A DNA stretch of 64,000 nt. Source: Chaetoderma sp. LZ-2023a. Lineage: Eukaryota; Mollusca; Caudofoveata; Chaetodermatida; Chaetodermatidae. Under the pieces are notes generated by a model, which worked only from the letters and a program-made list of their open reading frames with translations, ran no database searches and was not told the DNA's origin. Made by a program: the position numbers and the translations under genes. Below, piece by piece: positions 50,434-60,002 of this stretch. Position 1 is the first letter of the stretch, and every line of letters starts with the position of its first letter. The stretch lies in NCBI GenBank assembly GCA_034401795.1, contig CM067369.1, positions 93,062,207 through 93,126,206 on the forward strand, written 5' to 3'.

Positions 50434-50455
50434 GTTTAAACAGAGTATATAACCA
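50434..50455 (+). promoter_or_regulatory. GTTTAAAC-TATATAA promoter-like motif, gene O
   Basis: GTTTAAAC at 50434-50441, four bases, TATATAA at 50446-50452, and the ATG at 50455. The layout matches 7262-7283. Confidence 0.6.
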
Positions 50456-50834
50456 TGCAGATTGTCCGATTGCTACTCCAAAATGGGGAGAATGTCATCA
50501 GGCCATCTTTAGTTGGTAGACGTGTGGTTCAGTATCACATAGAATGGGTTCTCTTCAAGGTAGCTCAGCATTCCACGACGTACGTACACGCCGATGTGTT
50601 ACATCCGCCACGGGAGGTATCTACCACAGTTCACTGACTGAAGTAGGGTTAAACATGATAAAATATCTGCCCAGAGCCACCAGTAAACTGTGAAAAGCGA
50701 TCAGCGCCAACATGTTCACCCACGTAAATCACCTGTTTGACAGCTCCACCATTGGTCTATATGCCAGCATTGATGGTCTGTCGGATGCCAAATTAGAGTG
50801 TACGCTGTTTCTACTTATTGACCTATCCCCATAA
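50455..50834 (+). pseudogene. unrecognised Polinton-block protein O (copy 2)
   Basis: Starts MQIVRLLLQNGENVIRP. The matching sequence continues after shifts with TTYVHADVLHPP, then KAISANMFTHVNHLFDS and IDGLSDAKLECTLFLLIDLS, ending at a TAA whose last base begins the next ATG (TAATG at 50832). About 125 residues originally, with a frameshift near 50625 and one in-frame stop near 50690. Function unknown. Confidence 0.55.
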
Positions 50835-51157
50835 TGACGATATCATATCAGACCTATCAAGCATTTGCTGAGTTGTTGAAAAAGGCGATAGAGGAGCCAC
50901 ACACCTCCGGGGTGGCAGATATAGCGGTACAGGAGATGCGTTGTCGACAAGAAAGCGAGCGACTGCAGTGGGTGAGCTGGTATGAACAGAATGCCAGAGA
51001 GGCAAGGAGACGAAGGGACTACAACTCTGTCCAAGAATATGAGAGCCTCGTCCAGCAGGAGGAGGGAATCGTAGGGCCAAACGTGTATGAGTACTTGGAT
51101 GACGAGTGTGATGACTATGTAGAAGCTTTGCAGTGGGAAGAGTGTGCAAAAGTATAA
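50834..51157 (+). CDS. charged helical protein A
   Basis: An intact 107-residue frame. The middle (EMRCRQESERLQWVSWYEQN, then AREARRRRDYNSVQEYE) is a long charged helix or coiled coil, and the C-terminus is acidic with YLDDECDDYVEAL. The ATG overlaps the stop of gene O by one base and has no promoter motif of its own, suggesting translation coupled to O. Function unknown. Confidence 0.55.
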   Translation: MTISYQTYQAFAELLKKAIEEPHTSGVADIAVQEMRCRQESERLQWVSWYEQNAREARRRRDYNSVQEYESLVQQEEGIVGPNVYEYLDDECDDYVEALQWEECAKV

Positions 51158-51377
51158 ATCCAAGAAATTCCACCAATGGCGGGCATATTATCTGAGTGGC
51201 AAGGTGAAGTTCCAGACGTCACGGCTGTGAAAGCAACTGGCCCCTGACATTATGCTGGATGAGGGGTGTTTGAGGGAGGTATGTCTCCACACCAACAAGC
51301 TAGTTCGATTCGCCAGGCTTTCCAAGATGAATCCCACGATGACTCATCATCAGATCCTAAAGGTGATGCAGGGCTAG
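51153..51377 (+). pseudogene. short basic protein B, one nonsense codon
   Basis: In one frame YKSKKFHQWRAYYLSGKVKF is followed by a TGA and then LAPDIMLDEGCLREVCLHTN and MNPTMTHHQILKVMQG to the stop at 51377. The composition suits a small basic protein. The start codon is unclear and the frame overlaps the end of gene A. Weakly supported. Confidence 0.35.
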
Positions 51378-51383
51378 CTCACG

Positions 51384-51403
51384 TTTAAGAACTAGGTATA
51401 CCA
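51384..51403 (+). promoter_or_regulatory. TTTAA-GTATAC promoter-like motif, gene C
   Basis: TTTAAG (51384-51389), then GTATAC (51396-51401), then the ATG at 51403. Spacing is identical to the motifs before genes G and H. Confidence 0.6.
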
Positions 51404-52044
51404 TGGCTAAATCGGAGTGGCAAAAGCAGCCTGAACTATATCCCGCATTAGCACCTGAGGAGGGTGGTACAGTCCACGGCTGGCAACTCCCGCAGATTGA
51501 CACCATCAGACATAATCTTGTTCATGAGACAGAAAAGTACTGCAGAACATGCAGACGATATAAAGCAGTCAACAACAGTCTAGCACACACAACCACAGCT
51601 GCGGGTGTGATAGGAGCCATTGCTGGTGAGGCCACCCTTGCTACAGGGGTGGGTGATATTGTTGCTATCCCGATGGTTGGTGTGACCCTTGCCGCTACTG
51701 TCCTGGCCACCGGCTTGGCAGTTGGACAGTGTCAGATCACCAGGAAGTGGGAGAAGCATGCTAATTATGTAACACTAGCATAGAGTAGCCTACGGGCTAT
51801 CGCCGAGTCTGTCAGCAAAGCTCTCGAGGATGGGCAGATCAGTGATGAGGAGTACCAACATATATTGAAGCTCCAAACCCTGTATCACACAGAGAAACCC
51901 AAGGTGCGCCAGCAATACCTCAAAGGCTCCAGCGGGAGGGTGGACATGGAGGAGTTAAAAAACGAGATGCTGCGGTGGGCCACATCGAAGATCTCTATGG
52001 TACCAGATAGTATGTTGCACCCGTGGTTGGAACAGCAGCTTTAA
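51403..52044 (+). pseudogene. membrane protein of a conserved Polinton family (C), one nonsense codon
   Basis: A single frame of 213 codons with one TAG at 51781. It starts MAKSEWQKQPELYPALAP. A KYCRTCRRYK motif (about residue 45) precedes two hydrophobic stretches, TTAAGVIGAIAGEATLATGV and VGVTLAATVLATGLAVG, that form a likely membrane hairpin. Then comes SVSKALEDGQISDEEYQHIL, a helical block I have seen in many invertebrate Polinton-associated proteins. It probably acts at a membrane or in the virion, but its role is unknown. Its stop overlaps the promoter motif of the next gene. Confidence 0.6.
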
Positions 52045-52061
52045 GATGACTACTATAGATG
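52040..52061 (+). promoter_or_regulatory. TTTAA-TATAG promoter-like motif, gene D
   Basis: TTTAAG (52040-52045), then TATAG (52054-52058), and the ATG directly after at 52059. This favours 52059 over the in-between ATG at 52046 as the start. Confidence 0.5.
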
Positions 52062-52278
52062 GCCTTCCTGATGAACCTCACAACAATTGACCAGAGCCAA
52101 CCGCCCCTCCTGGGTACACTGGACCCGCTCGACACGTGGTCTCCTGGATGACATACCGAACCTAACACCTATTTCAATCACAGTCGGCGGGCTGTCCCGC
52201 ATCAGCTTCTCCATCAATCCACGACAATTGACCAATCTTGCAATCACCATCAAGGATGCGAAGAAAGCTCATACCTGA
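52059..52278 (+). pseudogene. small protein D, one frameshift
   Basis: Starts MAFLMNLTTIDQSQPPLLG and, after a shift near 52148, continues LTPISITVGGLSRISFSINP to TGA at 52276. The next gene's ATG follows at once (TGAATG). About 72 residues. The beta-type C-terminal half suggests a small structural protein. Family unknown. Confidence 0.45.
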
Positions 52279-53410
52279 ATGGCAGGACCGAATCTCTCGT
52301 TCTGGGACCAACAGCTGAACTTCGCTGTGTGGTGTGCCACGGCAGGATGCGGCATTGGCACAGGTTTGCTGCACTCCTATTCTGATACCCCCGAAGCTGT
52401 GCTCATTGCCAGCTGTGTCAGATTCCATGTGTACTACACGATGAGACGAATCCTCCATGAGCTGGGTGCAAGCCTGCCTGATATGAACGATTTTGATCCA
52501 CAGCCAGCGGGAACTGCGAGCTACAGCCTATCAGCAGCCAGTAGACTCCAACGAGTTCAATGCCCACTCAGACTATCGTTTCCATGGTGGAGACAACAGC
52601 GGTCTAGGCATTATGTATGGCGACCCGAGACGAGACTACTCAGGCTGCCCCTATCAAACACCCTGAAAAATCGGCCGTCGGAAGACAACGACATTCTCAT
52701 TCGATCCAGAGTCAGAGCCCGGAGCGAGGGTGCAGAATATGCATATCACCGGAATCAGGCAGGACCATCCAGAGGCGTGGAAATACTTTGTCCCACACAC
52801 AACCTCAGGACTCACCAGCAGGGATCATTCGAATCAATCAGTTCTTAGAAGCATTATGTTATTGTCTCCTGACAGCCCAGACCAAGCTGCGGCACTCCAT
52901 AGATGGGGTGAGTGGAGCAGAGGTCCAGACCATGTTCATCAGTCTCGTTGAGGAGATGATCATCGTGGCAGACCCCAGTAGCCTCATTGCCATGTTCCAG
53001 CAAGCCTTACAGAAGGCCCGTCATAATCTCGACTTCGCTATATCACCACACCTATGACTTATTCCGAGCAATATGATCGTGAATGTCGAGGATCTGAAGA
53101 TTAGGGCTACAATAATATGATAGTCGAGGGGAATTCCCCAGGTGTGCACTTTGGGTTTAACACTGACATCAACTCAGCCGTGCATGTCGTCCCGACCTTC
53201 GTTCCGACTGTCATTCCGACCACTGGAACAGCAGTTCCGACTGTCATTCCGACTGGAACAGCAGGAGTGCTGGACGACAAATGGTGACCCGTGCTGACAC
53301 CCACTACACCACCCAGCAGTGCTAGCACTGCTAGCCGGAAGATAGGCCTACTAGTGGTGTCAGATCTGGCTATTGCTGTGCTCATCACCAGTCTTCCCCA
53401 CTGCTACTAG
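52279..53410 (+). pseudogene. conserved Polinton protein E, several frame breaks
   Basis: Starts MAGPNLSFWDQQLNFAVWCA with TAGCGI, then RFHVYYTMRRILHELGASLP. Later blocks in other frames are DYRFHGGDNSGLGIMYG, then INQFLEALCYCLLTAQTKLR with HSIDGVSGAEVQTMF and ARHNLDFAI, then LIPSNMIVNVED. Near the end comes a hydrophobic segment, IGLLVVSDLAIAVLITSL. I recall these blocks in uncharacterised proteins of invertebrate Polintons, and a virion role is likely but unproven. At least three shifts and two stops. The proline/valine/threonine repeat around 53200 (VPT.IPT) is unusual. Confidence 0.6.
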
Positions 53411-53505
53411 ATGCTGCTTGTAGAGCATGAGATCATCTTGTGCGGGAGTCATGGCTGAGATTGTTTGAACTAGCTTGGCCTGCCCGACAGCCCCCAAACA
53501 CGCTG

Positions 53506-53856
53506 TCAGCATACACACCCAAGGACTGTTTCGGTGGTACAGCCTTTTTCCAGCTTGTAGTAGCGCAGAGACTTATTCACCTCAAAGTCATGGAACACAT
53601 CCGACTGATACTCCCGATCCTTGTAGAATCCCTTAGTACGCAGGAGCTGCTCTACTATACTGCCACCCATAATGACGTATTCAACGAAGCAGATCTGCCC
53701 CTTACCAAATCCTAGGTAGAGTTTCACAGCTGTCAGCTTCTTTGCTACCTCAGCGTTAGAGAGCTGGGCGAGCTGATCTGGTGACTTCTTCTTACAGTCC
53801 TTCAATTCGGTGCAGAAGACGTCATAGTATCTAGTACATAGTACTAGTAGGTCCAT
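53506..53856 (-). CDS. unrecognised minus-strand protein F
   Basis: An intact 116-residue frame from an ATG, with LVLCTRYYDVFCTELKDCKK near the start, KLTAVKLYLGFGKGQICFVE in the middle and a CTTETVLGCVC end. Five cysteines, no signal peptide. It sits alone on the minus strand between plus-strand genes, and no promoter motif is visible on its strand. Its reality rests on the open frame only. Confidence 0.4.
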   Translation of the reverse strand: MDLLVLCTRYYDVFCTELKDCKKKSPDQLAQLSNAEVAKKLTAVKLYLGFGKGQICFVEYVIMGGSIVEQLLRTKGFYKDREYQSDVFHDFEVNKSLRYYKLEKGCTTETVLGCVC

Positions 53857-53974
53857 GGTTTAAGCTGCTATGTAGAGCACAGAACTGTGTGGATATTCCA
53901 GAGTACCAATCTAATCAGCTAACAGATGCAGTCTGGGTAGATCTGCTTAGCGCTCTCGAGGTAGAATGTACACA

Positions 53975-53992
53975 TTTAAATGCGTTGTATAC
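53975..53992 (+). promoter_or_regulatory. TTTAA-GTATAC promoter-like motif, gene G
   Basis: TTTAAA (53975-53980) and GTATAC (53987-53992), with the ATG of gene G at 54007. Spacing as before genes C and H. Confidence 0.6.
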
Positions 53993-54006
53993 TCAGGGCT
54001 TACACA

Positions 54007-54408
54007 ATGACGTCAACAGTACAGATTGTAAAGCAACTCCCGGGGAGACAGGCGAGTCTCCAGAAGGTGAAGAAGCTGCTCAAATACAAGACCCAGAAGC
54101 TACTGACAAAGGCCAAGCCCCTGGCCATTCATGTCGCCAGTAACATAGCCGCAAATGTGGCCGTGGTGAAGATAACAGGTGGTAATGAGGTTATTCCTGC
54201 CGCTGGAGCTGCTATCCTCGCTACAGTGGCGAGTAAGGTTGTCGACCACTGTCTAGGAATAACACATCCCATCCCAATGATCGCCATCGGTGGCACCACC
54301 TATACTTTTGCCGCCAAGATTATGGGTGAACACATCCCTCTAATGGAAGCTGCGCTGCTAGGGCTAGCGACGAGTGCTATGGCTGAGATCATCGTGGTCT
54401 ATGTCTAG
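54007..54408 (+). CDS. basic membrane protein G
   Basis: An intact 133-residue frame. The first 38 residues are lysine-rich (KVKKLLKYKTQKLLTKAK). The rest is hydrophobic with three likely membrane segments: VIPAAGAAILATVASKVV, IPMIAIGGTTYTFAAKI, and MEAALLGLATSAMAEIIVVY. An upstream GTG-started frame overlapping this gene is less likely because the promoter motif and ATG favour 54007. It could be a virion membrane or DNA-condensing protein; this is inference. Confidence 0.55.
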   Translation: MTSTVQIVKQLPGRQASLQKVKKLLKYKTQKLLTKAKPLAIHVASNIAANVAVVKITGGNEVIPAAGAAILATVASKVVDHCLGITHPIPMIAIGGTTYTFAAKIMGEHIPLMEAALLGLATSAMAEIIVVYV

Positions 54409-54409
54409 G

Positions 54410-54427
54410 TTTAAGACGTATGTATAC
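54410..54427 (+). promoter_or_regulatory. TTTAA-GTATAC promoter-like motif, gene H
   Basis: TTTAAG (54410-54415) and GTATAC (54422-54427). The motif favours the ATG at 54435 over 54420 as the true start. Confidence 0.6.
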
Positions 54428-54938
54428 CCTAACAATGTCTCTGTCACTCACAGACGTAGAGAGCAAAGAGCAAGGTGATCTCGCTCATTTGGCTGAGGCA
54501 TGCCTCGGTTCAGATGACACTGTTGCCCCCATCTCCTTCCTAGACTTCGATGAGAAGGGAGAACCTCGAGAGATCCGAGGTACCATCCCAGCTAGAGATC
54601 TCATCGGAAACATGGACATGGTAGGACAATCAGCCCTCAACAAGACCAAGACTGTATACAAGGGGATGGGCATCAAAGACAAGGCAGTGATTTGAGGTAT
54701 GCGCAGAGTCGATGAGGCTGGTGCCATCAAGGTTATGGCAGAGTCCTACGCACATGACCTGGTTAAGGATCTCCTTAAACCACGGAGCTCATTCCAACAA
54801 GATGGGGAGAATCTCAAGGTAGGCACCATCGGCCTGAGCCGTATCACGGTGGATGGCGAAGCGAATGCAACAGCAAAGCTCCAACTACCCGAGGTGAAGA
54901 AGTTGGGATTCTTTGGCCTGCCATTTAAGATCACATAA
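54420..54938 (+). pseudogene. unrecognised protein H, one nonsense codon
   Basis: One frame of about 172 codons, interrupted by TGA at 54693. The N-terminal part is acidic (DVESKEQGDLAHLAEACLG). Then comes SFLDFDEKGEPREIRGTIPA, a pattern like a beta strand pair, and a C-terminal LSRITVDGEANATAKLQLPE ending KKLGFFGLPFKIT. It could be a minor capsid component given its place before the ATPase, but no family was recognised. Confidence 0.5.
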
Positions 54939-54944
54939 TAAGCA
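54924..54944 (+). promoter_or_regulatory. TTTAA-ATAATA promoter-like motif, gene I
   Basis: TTTAAG (54924-54929) and ATAATA (54935-54940), with the ATG at 54944. It overlaps the end of gene H. Confidence 0.45.
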
Positions 54945-55177
54945 TGACTGCTCGAGCTCGCATCATACAGATACTCAAGGTGCTAGACACTGCGGGTACT
55001 GACACAGGTCCCCTGTGTTACCTTCTCAGCTGTTGTTGGGATTTCATGCTTGACACCTCTATCGCATACTTCATATCCACCGGCAGTACAACGCTACCCA
55101 CACAGCAGGCAAAATATCTGGTACAGGAAGTACTGCCATTTAATCTCTCAGATATAGACGCGGCTACAGCCAAATAG
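54944..55177 (+). CDS. small helical protein I
   Basis: An intact 77-residue frame, MTARARIIQILKVLDTAG, with a cysteine-rich hydrophobic middle (CYLLSCCWDFMLD) and an acidic end. It lies directly before the ATPase gene, whose possible promoter motif (TTTAA 55139, TATAG 55153) falls inside it. Function unknown. Confidence 0.45.
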   Translation: MTARARIIQILKVLDTAGTDTGPLCYLLSCCWDFMLDTSIAYFISTGSTTLPTQQAKYLVQEVLPFNLSDIDAATAK

Positions 55178-55199
55178 GTGCTCGCCATCCTTCATGCGC

Positions 55200-55839
55200 A
55201 TGTGCAACATGTCAGTGCCATACAGCAGTAGACCAAATGATGCCGGTCAGGTGGTGCTGATCATTGCCCCGTCAGGACACAGGAAAAAACATCTTGCTGC
55301 GGGCTCTGCTCGCCGAACATCTTCCGTCTCGATACATCCTCCTGGTGTCTGACTCCACCGCTGAGGTGGTCGACAATAACGATCAGTGGTACAATGGTTC
55401 AATTACCAAGACGCATGACCTGCAAGCATTGATTGAGAAGTTGCTCGTGGCTTGACTAACTGAACCACTTGTTCTAGTTATCGATGACCCCGGTATGGAC
55501 CAGAAGACAGTAACATAACTCAGCAATGTCACCAGATGCATTCGGCACACCAAGATCACTGCCTTCATCCTCTTTCAGAACTAGGAGATATTGCCAGATA
55601 TCCGGCATAATGCGAGACTCCTGTACTTTAGCTCGAAGAGTGGTCATGCCTTGCTTGAGACGATATACGACAGCCTGACCCTCAAGAAGACCAAGCAAGA
55701 CTTCATTGCAGGCGTGCAGAAGGTCGCAGATCTATACCTCTTCATCTTCAGCAACAAGGAGACAGGAGAGCTCGCACACTTCAAGCCTTCTCTGGAGAAA
55801 GCAGAAAACTTCAGCTACAAGTTGAATTCCGCCAGGTAG
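55200..55839 (+). pseudogene. packaging-type P-loop ATPase (FtsK/HerA-like), broken
   Basis: From the ATG at 55200 the frame reads GQVVLIIAPSG, after which a one-base shift at about 55275 moves the rest of the Walker A loop into the next frame (TGKNILLRALL). Walker B is LVLVIDDPG at about 55468-55492. It continues with SNVTRCIRHTKITAFILFQN and ends with LYLFIFSNKETGEL. Stops lie at 55453, 55516 and 55582. The intact length would be about 210 residues, like Polinton and adintovirus genome-packaging ATPases. In the virus-like forms it pumps DNA into the capsid. The last 25 bases overlap gene J on the other strand. Confidence 0.7.
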
Positions 55840-56507
55840 TCCTGGTAGTTCTTCTCAGGGAACTTTAGAAATTCCTCCAGATTACTCTCTATCTGCTCGC
55901 GCCCTCTTTCGTTGAAGATGTGCTCAATGGCCTCCTTATGGCCGCCAGCCAACCCCTCCTCTCTACATTCGGTGTGACCAGTAGAATGCCCAGCCTCACG
56001 GCTTTCAGTCACACATGTACCAATCTCTTCTCGGAAGTAATCTATGGTCCCACCCTGTATATCATCCAACATCCGGTGTTCATGATTAGTGCGGATATCG
56101 AATACGCCAGCTGACTTCCATACCGTTAGGAGATATTTGGGATCAACCCTAGCCTTTTGGAGAGCTAGAATTACAGGACTCTTAGTGGGTGTCCCGGGGA
56201 GATCTAGTGTCCTACCCTGGGCACTGTTAAACTTCCAGTAGAGCATCTGAGTCAATAATTCCTTCATACTATGGGCCGGTGTGGTCTCATCTATGGCAGT
56301 CAGTATCTTCACATCAGACGGAGGTGGGACCTTGGCTCACTCGTGGATAATGTTGACATCAGGACGTAGTCGTCGGACCCTGTCAATCGGCATGCTCTTT
56401 GGGAGCAGGGTGTGGCCACCATCTGGTTTCTTCTTGGAGGCGGTGTGGCCACCAACTGGTTTCTTCTGCCCTCCAAAGACGATCTGCTGGAGAACTTTAC
56501 CAAACAT
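55815..56507 (-). pseudogene. lysine/glycine-repeat protein J, one nonsense codon
   Basis: One minus-strand frame of 230 codons from the ATG at 56507, with a TGA at 56337. Near the N-terminus two units of KKPVGGHT/KKPDGGHT arise from a 36-bp tandem repeat. The rest is mixed alpha, with ILALQKARVDPKYLLTVWKS and an acidic C-terminal IESNLEEFLKFPEKNYQDYL. It diverges from the capsid-like gene K across a 33-base promoter with GTTTAAAC. Not recognised. A core or scaffold protein is possible. Confidence 0.5.
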
Positions 56508-56511
56508 CGCT

Positions 56512-56541
56512 GTTTAAACCTGTATATACAGACGTTAAACA
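56512..56541. promoter_or_regulatory. divergent promoter, genes J and K
   Basis: GTTTAAAC (56512-56519) followed by TATATA (56523-56528) and the ATG of K at 56541. Gene J starts five bases to the left of the palindrome. Same palindrome as between genes N and O. Confidence 0.6.
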
Positions 56542-57465
56542 TGCAGCAGTATGTACAGCATCCAGATGGGGCAGCTGAACCCGCGACCTCGCACCACACT
56601 GCTCCTCGGAAGGACTGTCTGACTGTCATTTGACCTAGTATCCATGATGCGAACCCTTTATCCACAGCGGGGAAGCTCATCGACTTCACCCTCTCGGGAC
56701 AGATCCATGAGATTAGGAGCATGACGCTCAAGTTCAAGCTTAAGAGCACAGCGGTGAGTAGGTGGGAGATTATGCAGAGCAAGAACACCCTGGACATCAC
56801 CTATGTGAACGATGAGTACCGGGTCCTGGCTCCATTGGCTCGTGGACCTTCCTATTACGTGAAGGGGAAAGGGTATTATGCCCTCAGATGTAATGAAGGC
56901 TTCACAGAATTCGACTTACAACCAGACGTAGAAATACCTGTCATGGTGCCACTCTTCTCGCTCTTCGAGAACACAAACATGAACCCGGCTTTGATGCTGG
57001 ACAAGCTGTTCCTCCGGGTGTACACCAAACATCTTCCGGATGTAACGATGACCACTTCACGACTTCAGGTCTGGCATGATGAGAACGACCAGGAATTAAA
57101 ACATGTGGGATCTAGACAACGAATCCTACATGTAGAGCGAGAGCATTAGCAGGTCCAGGCCACGGCTAACCAGCGTCTAGAGTTGACATTGCAACGAGGT
57201 GCCTCGGATTGCATAGCTGTAGCAGTCTTGGTTCAGAAGGGAGGGGTGGGCCAGGAGGTGGGGAAGCTAGACGACTTCAAACTGGTGATGGCTGGGACCA
57301 ACGTTCTCAGTGAGTTGCGCGATCTGGCTGATTGCTTTCTCTATCGACAGCAAACGAAGTCGTGTGCTTTACTCTGCCTGACCAGTGGCCACGGGGATCT
57401 CGAGTCAGCACTCGAAGGGCAGTACCACTTCGGCGGAAGGGACATCCCACCTAACTATGGCAACC
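56541..57465 (+). pseudogene. capsid-like protein K, 3' end deleted
   Basis: One frame with two nonsense codons (TGA 56631, TAG 57147). After a short leader come GKLIDFTLSGQIHEIRSMTL, KSKNTLDITYV-like QSKNTLDITYVND, GYYALRCNEGFTEFDLQP, EIPVMVPLFSLFENTNMNPA, MLDKLFLRVYTKHLPDVTM and, after the second stop, QVQATANQRLELTLQRGASD. The alternating beta pattern and position after the ATPase suit a jelly-roll capsid protein, possibly the N-terminal half of the major one. At about 57465 the sequence changes to antisense polymerase, so the end is missing. Identification is an inference. Confidence 0.5.
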
Positions 57466-59451
57466 AGCCTTCTTGGCGACTTTCACCATTGTTGCTTGTC
57501 CTTTGGATGAAGTAGTAAGCTCGTCTACGAAGTACTTCTTGATGAGGTTCAGGTCATACCAGACAGAGTTGAACGCGAGCACAGGCACCTGGTCACACCA
57601 CTCGCGCAACAGACGTTCGTGTGGAGGTAACTTGTCCAAGTCTGCAGGTAAGTACTACACCTGGACACATTCACGGATCATGGAGGCGCGTCGTTGGATC
57701 TCCCGCAAAAACTCTGAGATCAACATTTTAGGGTTAACACTGCAGAGGTAAGTTGGCGAGCTCGCACTGTCAGGACGATGCTCTCAGGAGCAGCCGACTG
57801 ACACCGAGATTGGTATGTGGGCACTCTCGATCATAAAAGTCTCTGTAGGGTGGGTCTTGATTCCCTCTAGAAGGGCTTCAAAGTCATAGCTGATAAAGTG
57901 TGGGTATGGTACCGGCTACACCGATGTATGGACGCTTGGACAGCGCTTTATACAGCACTTCCACTGTACCACAAGCGTGCTCTCAGTTTCGCGACCACCT
58001 TGCGGTATCCTTGTTGGGCATCCTCACCTCGCTGGTGTTGTGAACATCCATGCCAGTGACAGCCATGGAACTGGTATATTGTGTCAGTTGTCGGATCATA
58101 ACCATCTATGGGAGCCCCCTCGATCTAACGTTCGCCACCGTGACCACACTTTGCGTGGTGTATGTGAATACGTCGGTTTCTCGACTCATATTCAATCCAA
58201 CGAGTAGTCATTGAACTGGCCGATTAGGGTGGATAGAAAGCCTTCTCGTATGCTGACTGCGGTATGCTACTTTCTGCCCAGGGCAATCGATGGTCGTTTT
58301 TCCCCCTGTACAGCGGTCAGCATGACGATGGCGATGACATGCTTGGGTGAACTGCTGTTGACAGTGCCTGCAATTGAAAGTATGGGCCAGCTTGGAGATG
58401 TCCTTAATGAAGAGGTCGTGGTGGTCGTATACTCCAATGGTCATGATGCTCGGATAGTGTACAGATTTCATGGTCAGATGCCAGCTACCCTCTTCCATGG
58501 GCTTGTAAATGCGAATCCCTGTCTTCGCAAAGAACTCTACCGTATCCAGCTGGTCTAGGGACGTCTTTGGTACATCAGCCACCAGTCTGTTCGGGCCGTA
58601 GAATTGTCTAACAAGCTCTCGCGCAGAAGCAGTACTTCTATCAGCTCTCGCGCCCTAGTGGACTGCTAAACATCTCCAGAGACACATGTTGTCCTTGTAG
58701 GTATCGAGTGCCACCATTCCCTTCCTCCATCTAAGCCAGGCTGGGAGAGGGCCTGTCCCTAGCAGAGGCTAGCGGTCAATGACAAGCTTGACCTCAACGT
58801 TGATTGATCGGATGAAGGCCCACTTGATGTTGGGTCGATCGATATTGTCTGGGTTGAGGCGGGCTTGCTCTCTGGCTTCAACCCAGGTCTGGGCTGCCTC
58901 TAGTGTGTTCATCCAGGGATTCCCTGGAGAATTCTTGTGGAAGAGCATTACCCTACCATCCTCGATGTGGCGGATTCGATACGTGTAGGTATACCGATGG
59001 TAGAAGGCCTTCTGTACGTGCGGGGACTGCAGCTTCTCCATGATCCGACCTGTAATGTCTCCTTCTAGCCCTCTGAAGAATGTCCAACATACTGTTCCCC
59101 GTCCTCGCTCCTCTGTCTCCCTCTCACTGAGATGCTCTTTGAGAATCTGGTGACATTCTCGCCTCATACTCCGGGCTAAGGGTTCAGATCTCATCAATCG
59201 TCTTCTGATCCTCTGTAGAAGAGGTAGGCGAGATGTAGATGGCTTGCCATCCGAGTTGCTACAGCTTTGGCCTGTAAGCTGACATTCGTCTCCTCATACA
59301 ACTGGCGAAGCTCATGGAGCAGCTGTGCTTTCTTGTGAGGGTTCCATGGATCCCCAGAGGTGAGCACCGGAAACTGTCTGTTGTGCTCTGGAGAGTCGCT
59401 TTCGGCACTCCTCGGCAAGGGTGGGGAGTCACTTTTGCTACTCCTCAGCAT
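57465..59451 (-). pseudogene. Polinton protein-primed family B DNA polymerase, N-terminal two thirds, broken
   Basis: Read from the ATG at 59451, just inside the right terminal repeat. In order, across several frames: LVADVPKTSLDQLDTVEFF (58.6 kb), preceded by an YKDNMCLWRC block near 58700; IYKPMEEGSWHL; a zinc-finger-like CRHCQQQF with H/C ligands (58310-58372); WIEYES with IHIHHAKCGHGGER (58123-58190); FHGCHWHGC (58044-58070); ExoI SYDFEALLEGI (57859-57896); and ExoII FNSVWYDLNLI (57541-57575). These are hallmarks of Polinton PolB, which replicates the element from its ends using a protein primer. ExoIII and the polymerase palm are absent because the gene stops at the 57465 junction. Confidence 0.9.
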
Positions 59452-59463
59452 TGGCGCATGCAA

Positions 59464-59766
59464 TCATCTGGAGTAGTTCAGCATTCCATGCCTTAGACTA
59501 CCTTCTAAGACCTAATTGTTTCGCTATCATGCGTAATTGGATTACGGTAGGCACGTTGATCTTTTTATGTTCAACGTATTCGATGTAGAATACCTAATGA
59601 TTTTGTTTGTCTAAATGGTCGTTTATTGATGTCAGCTTGTTTCATAAAATGTTTCATAAGATGTCTCATAAAATAGCTCATAAAATATATTGCAAGATAT
59701 ACTTAGGAAGTCATTTCTCTAATACGGAATTATAGATGCTCATGTGCCCGAGAAATGTTGTTTTCT
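59464..59766 (-). repeat. right terminal inverted repeat
   Basis: Reverse complement of 45388-45645, with an extra segment of about 45 bases (around 59540-59585) containing ACGTTGA...TCAACGT. The polymerase gene starts 13 bases inside it. Confidence 0.9.
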
Positions 59767-60000
59767 CTAAATGTATAGTACCTGCACCGATCGATGGGGC
59801 AACAAAATTGAGAGGGTGTTGGGAGCCGCGGATCATGGAACTGTTGCCTGTGGAGGGTGGTGGTATTTTTCTAATCCCGGCTATACTACTAGGTTTCATC
59901 CCTCCCTACCTATTCTTAAATAAATTAAATCCCAACCAAAATCAATGGTGGGCCAACTTGAAATCATATCTGTAGGACATCTTTTAATTTTGTATTTACA
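59767..60000. other. no gene recognised
   Basis: Flank of the Polinton. 59836-59900 weakly resembles, in reverse, 4600-4670 next to copy 1. Confidence 0.4.
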
Positions 60001-60002
60001 AA

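Noticed and set aside
53889..54143. 84-codon frame before gene G
   Set aside because: No ATG, and it overlaps gene G, which has a promoter motif and a good start.
56309..56800. 163-codon minus-strand frame
   Set aside because: Antisense to the capsid-like gene and overlapping gene J's promoter; out of frame with gene J.
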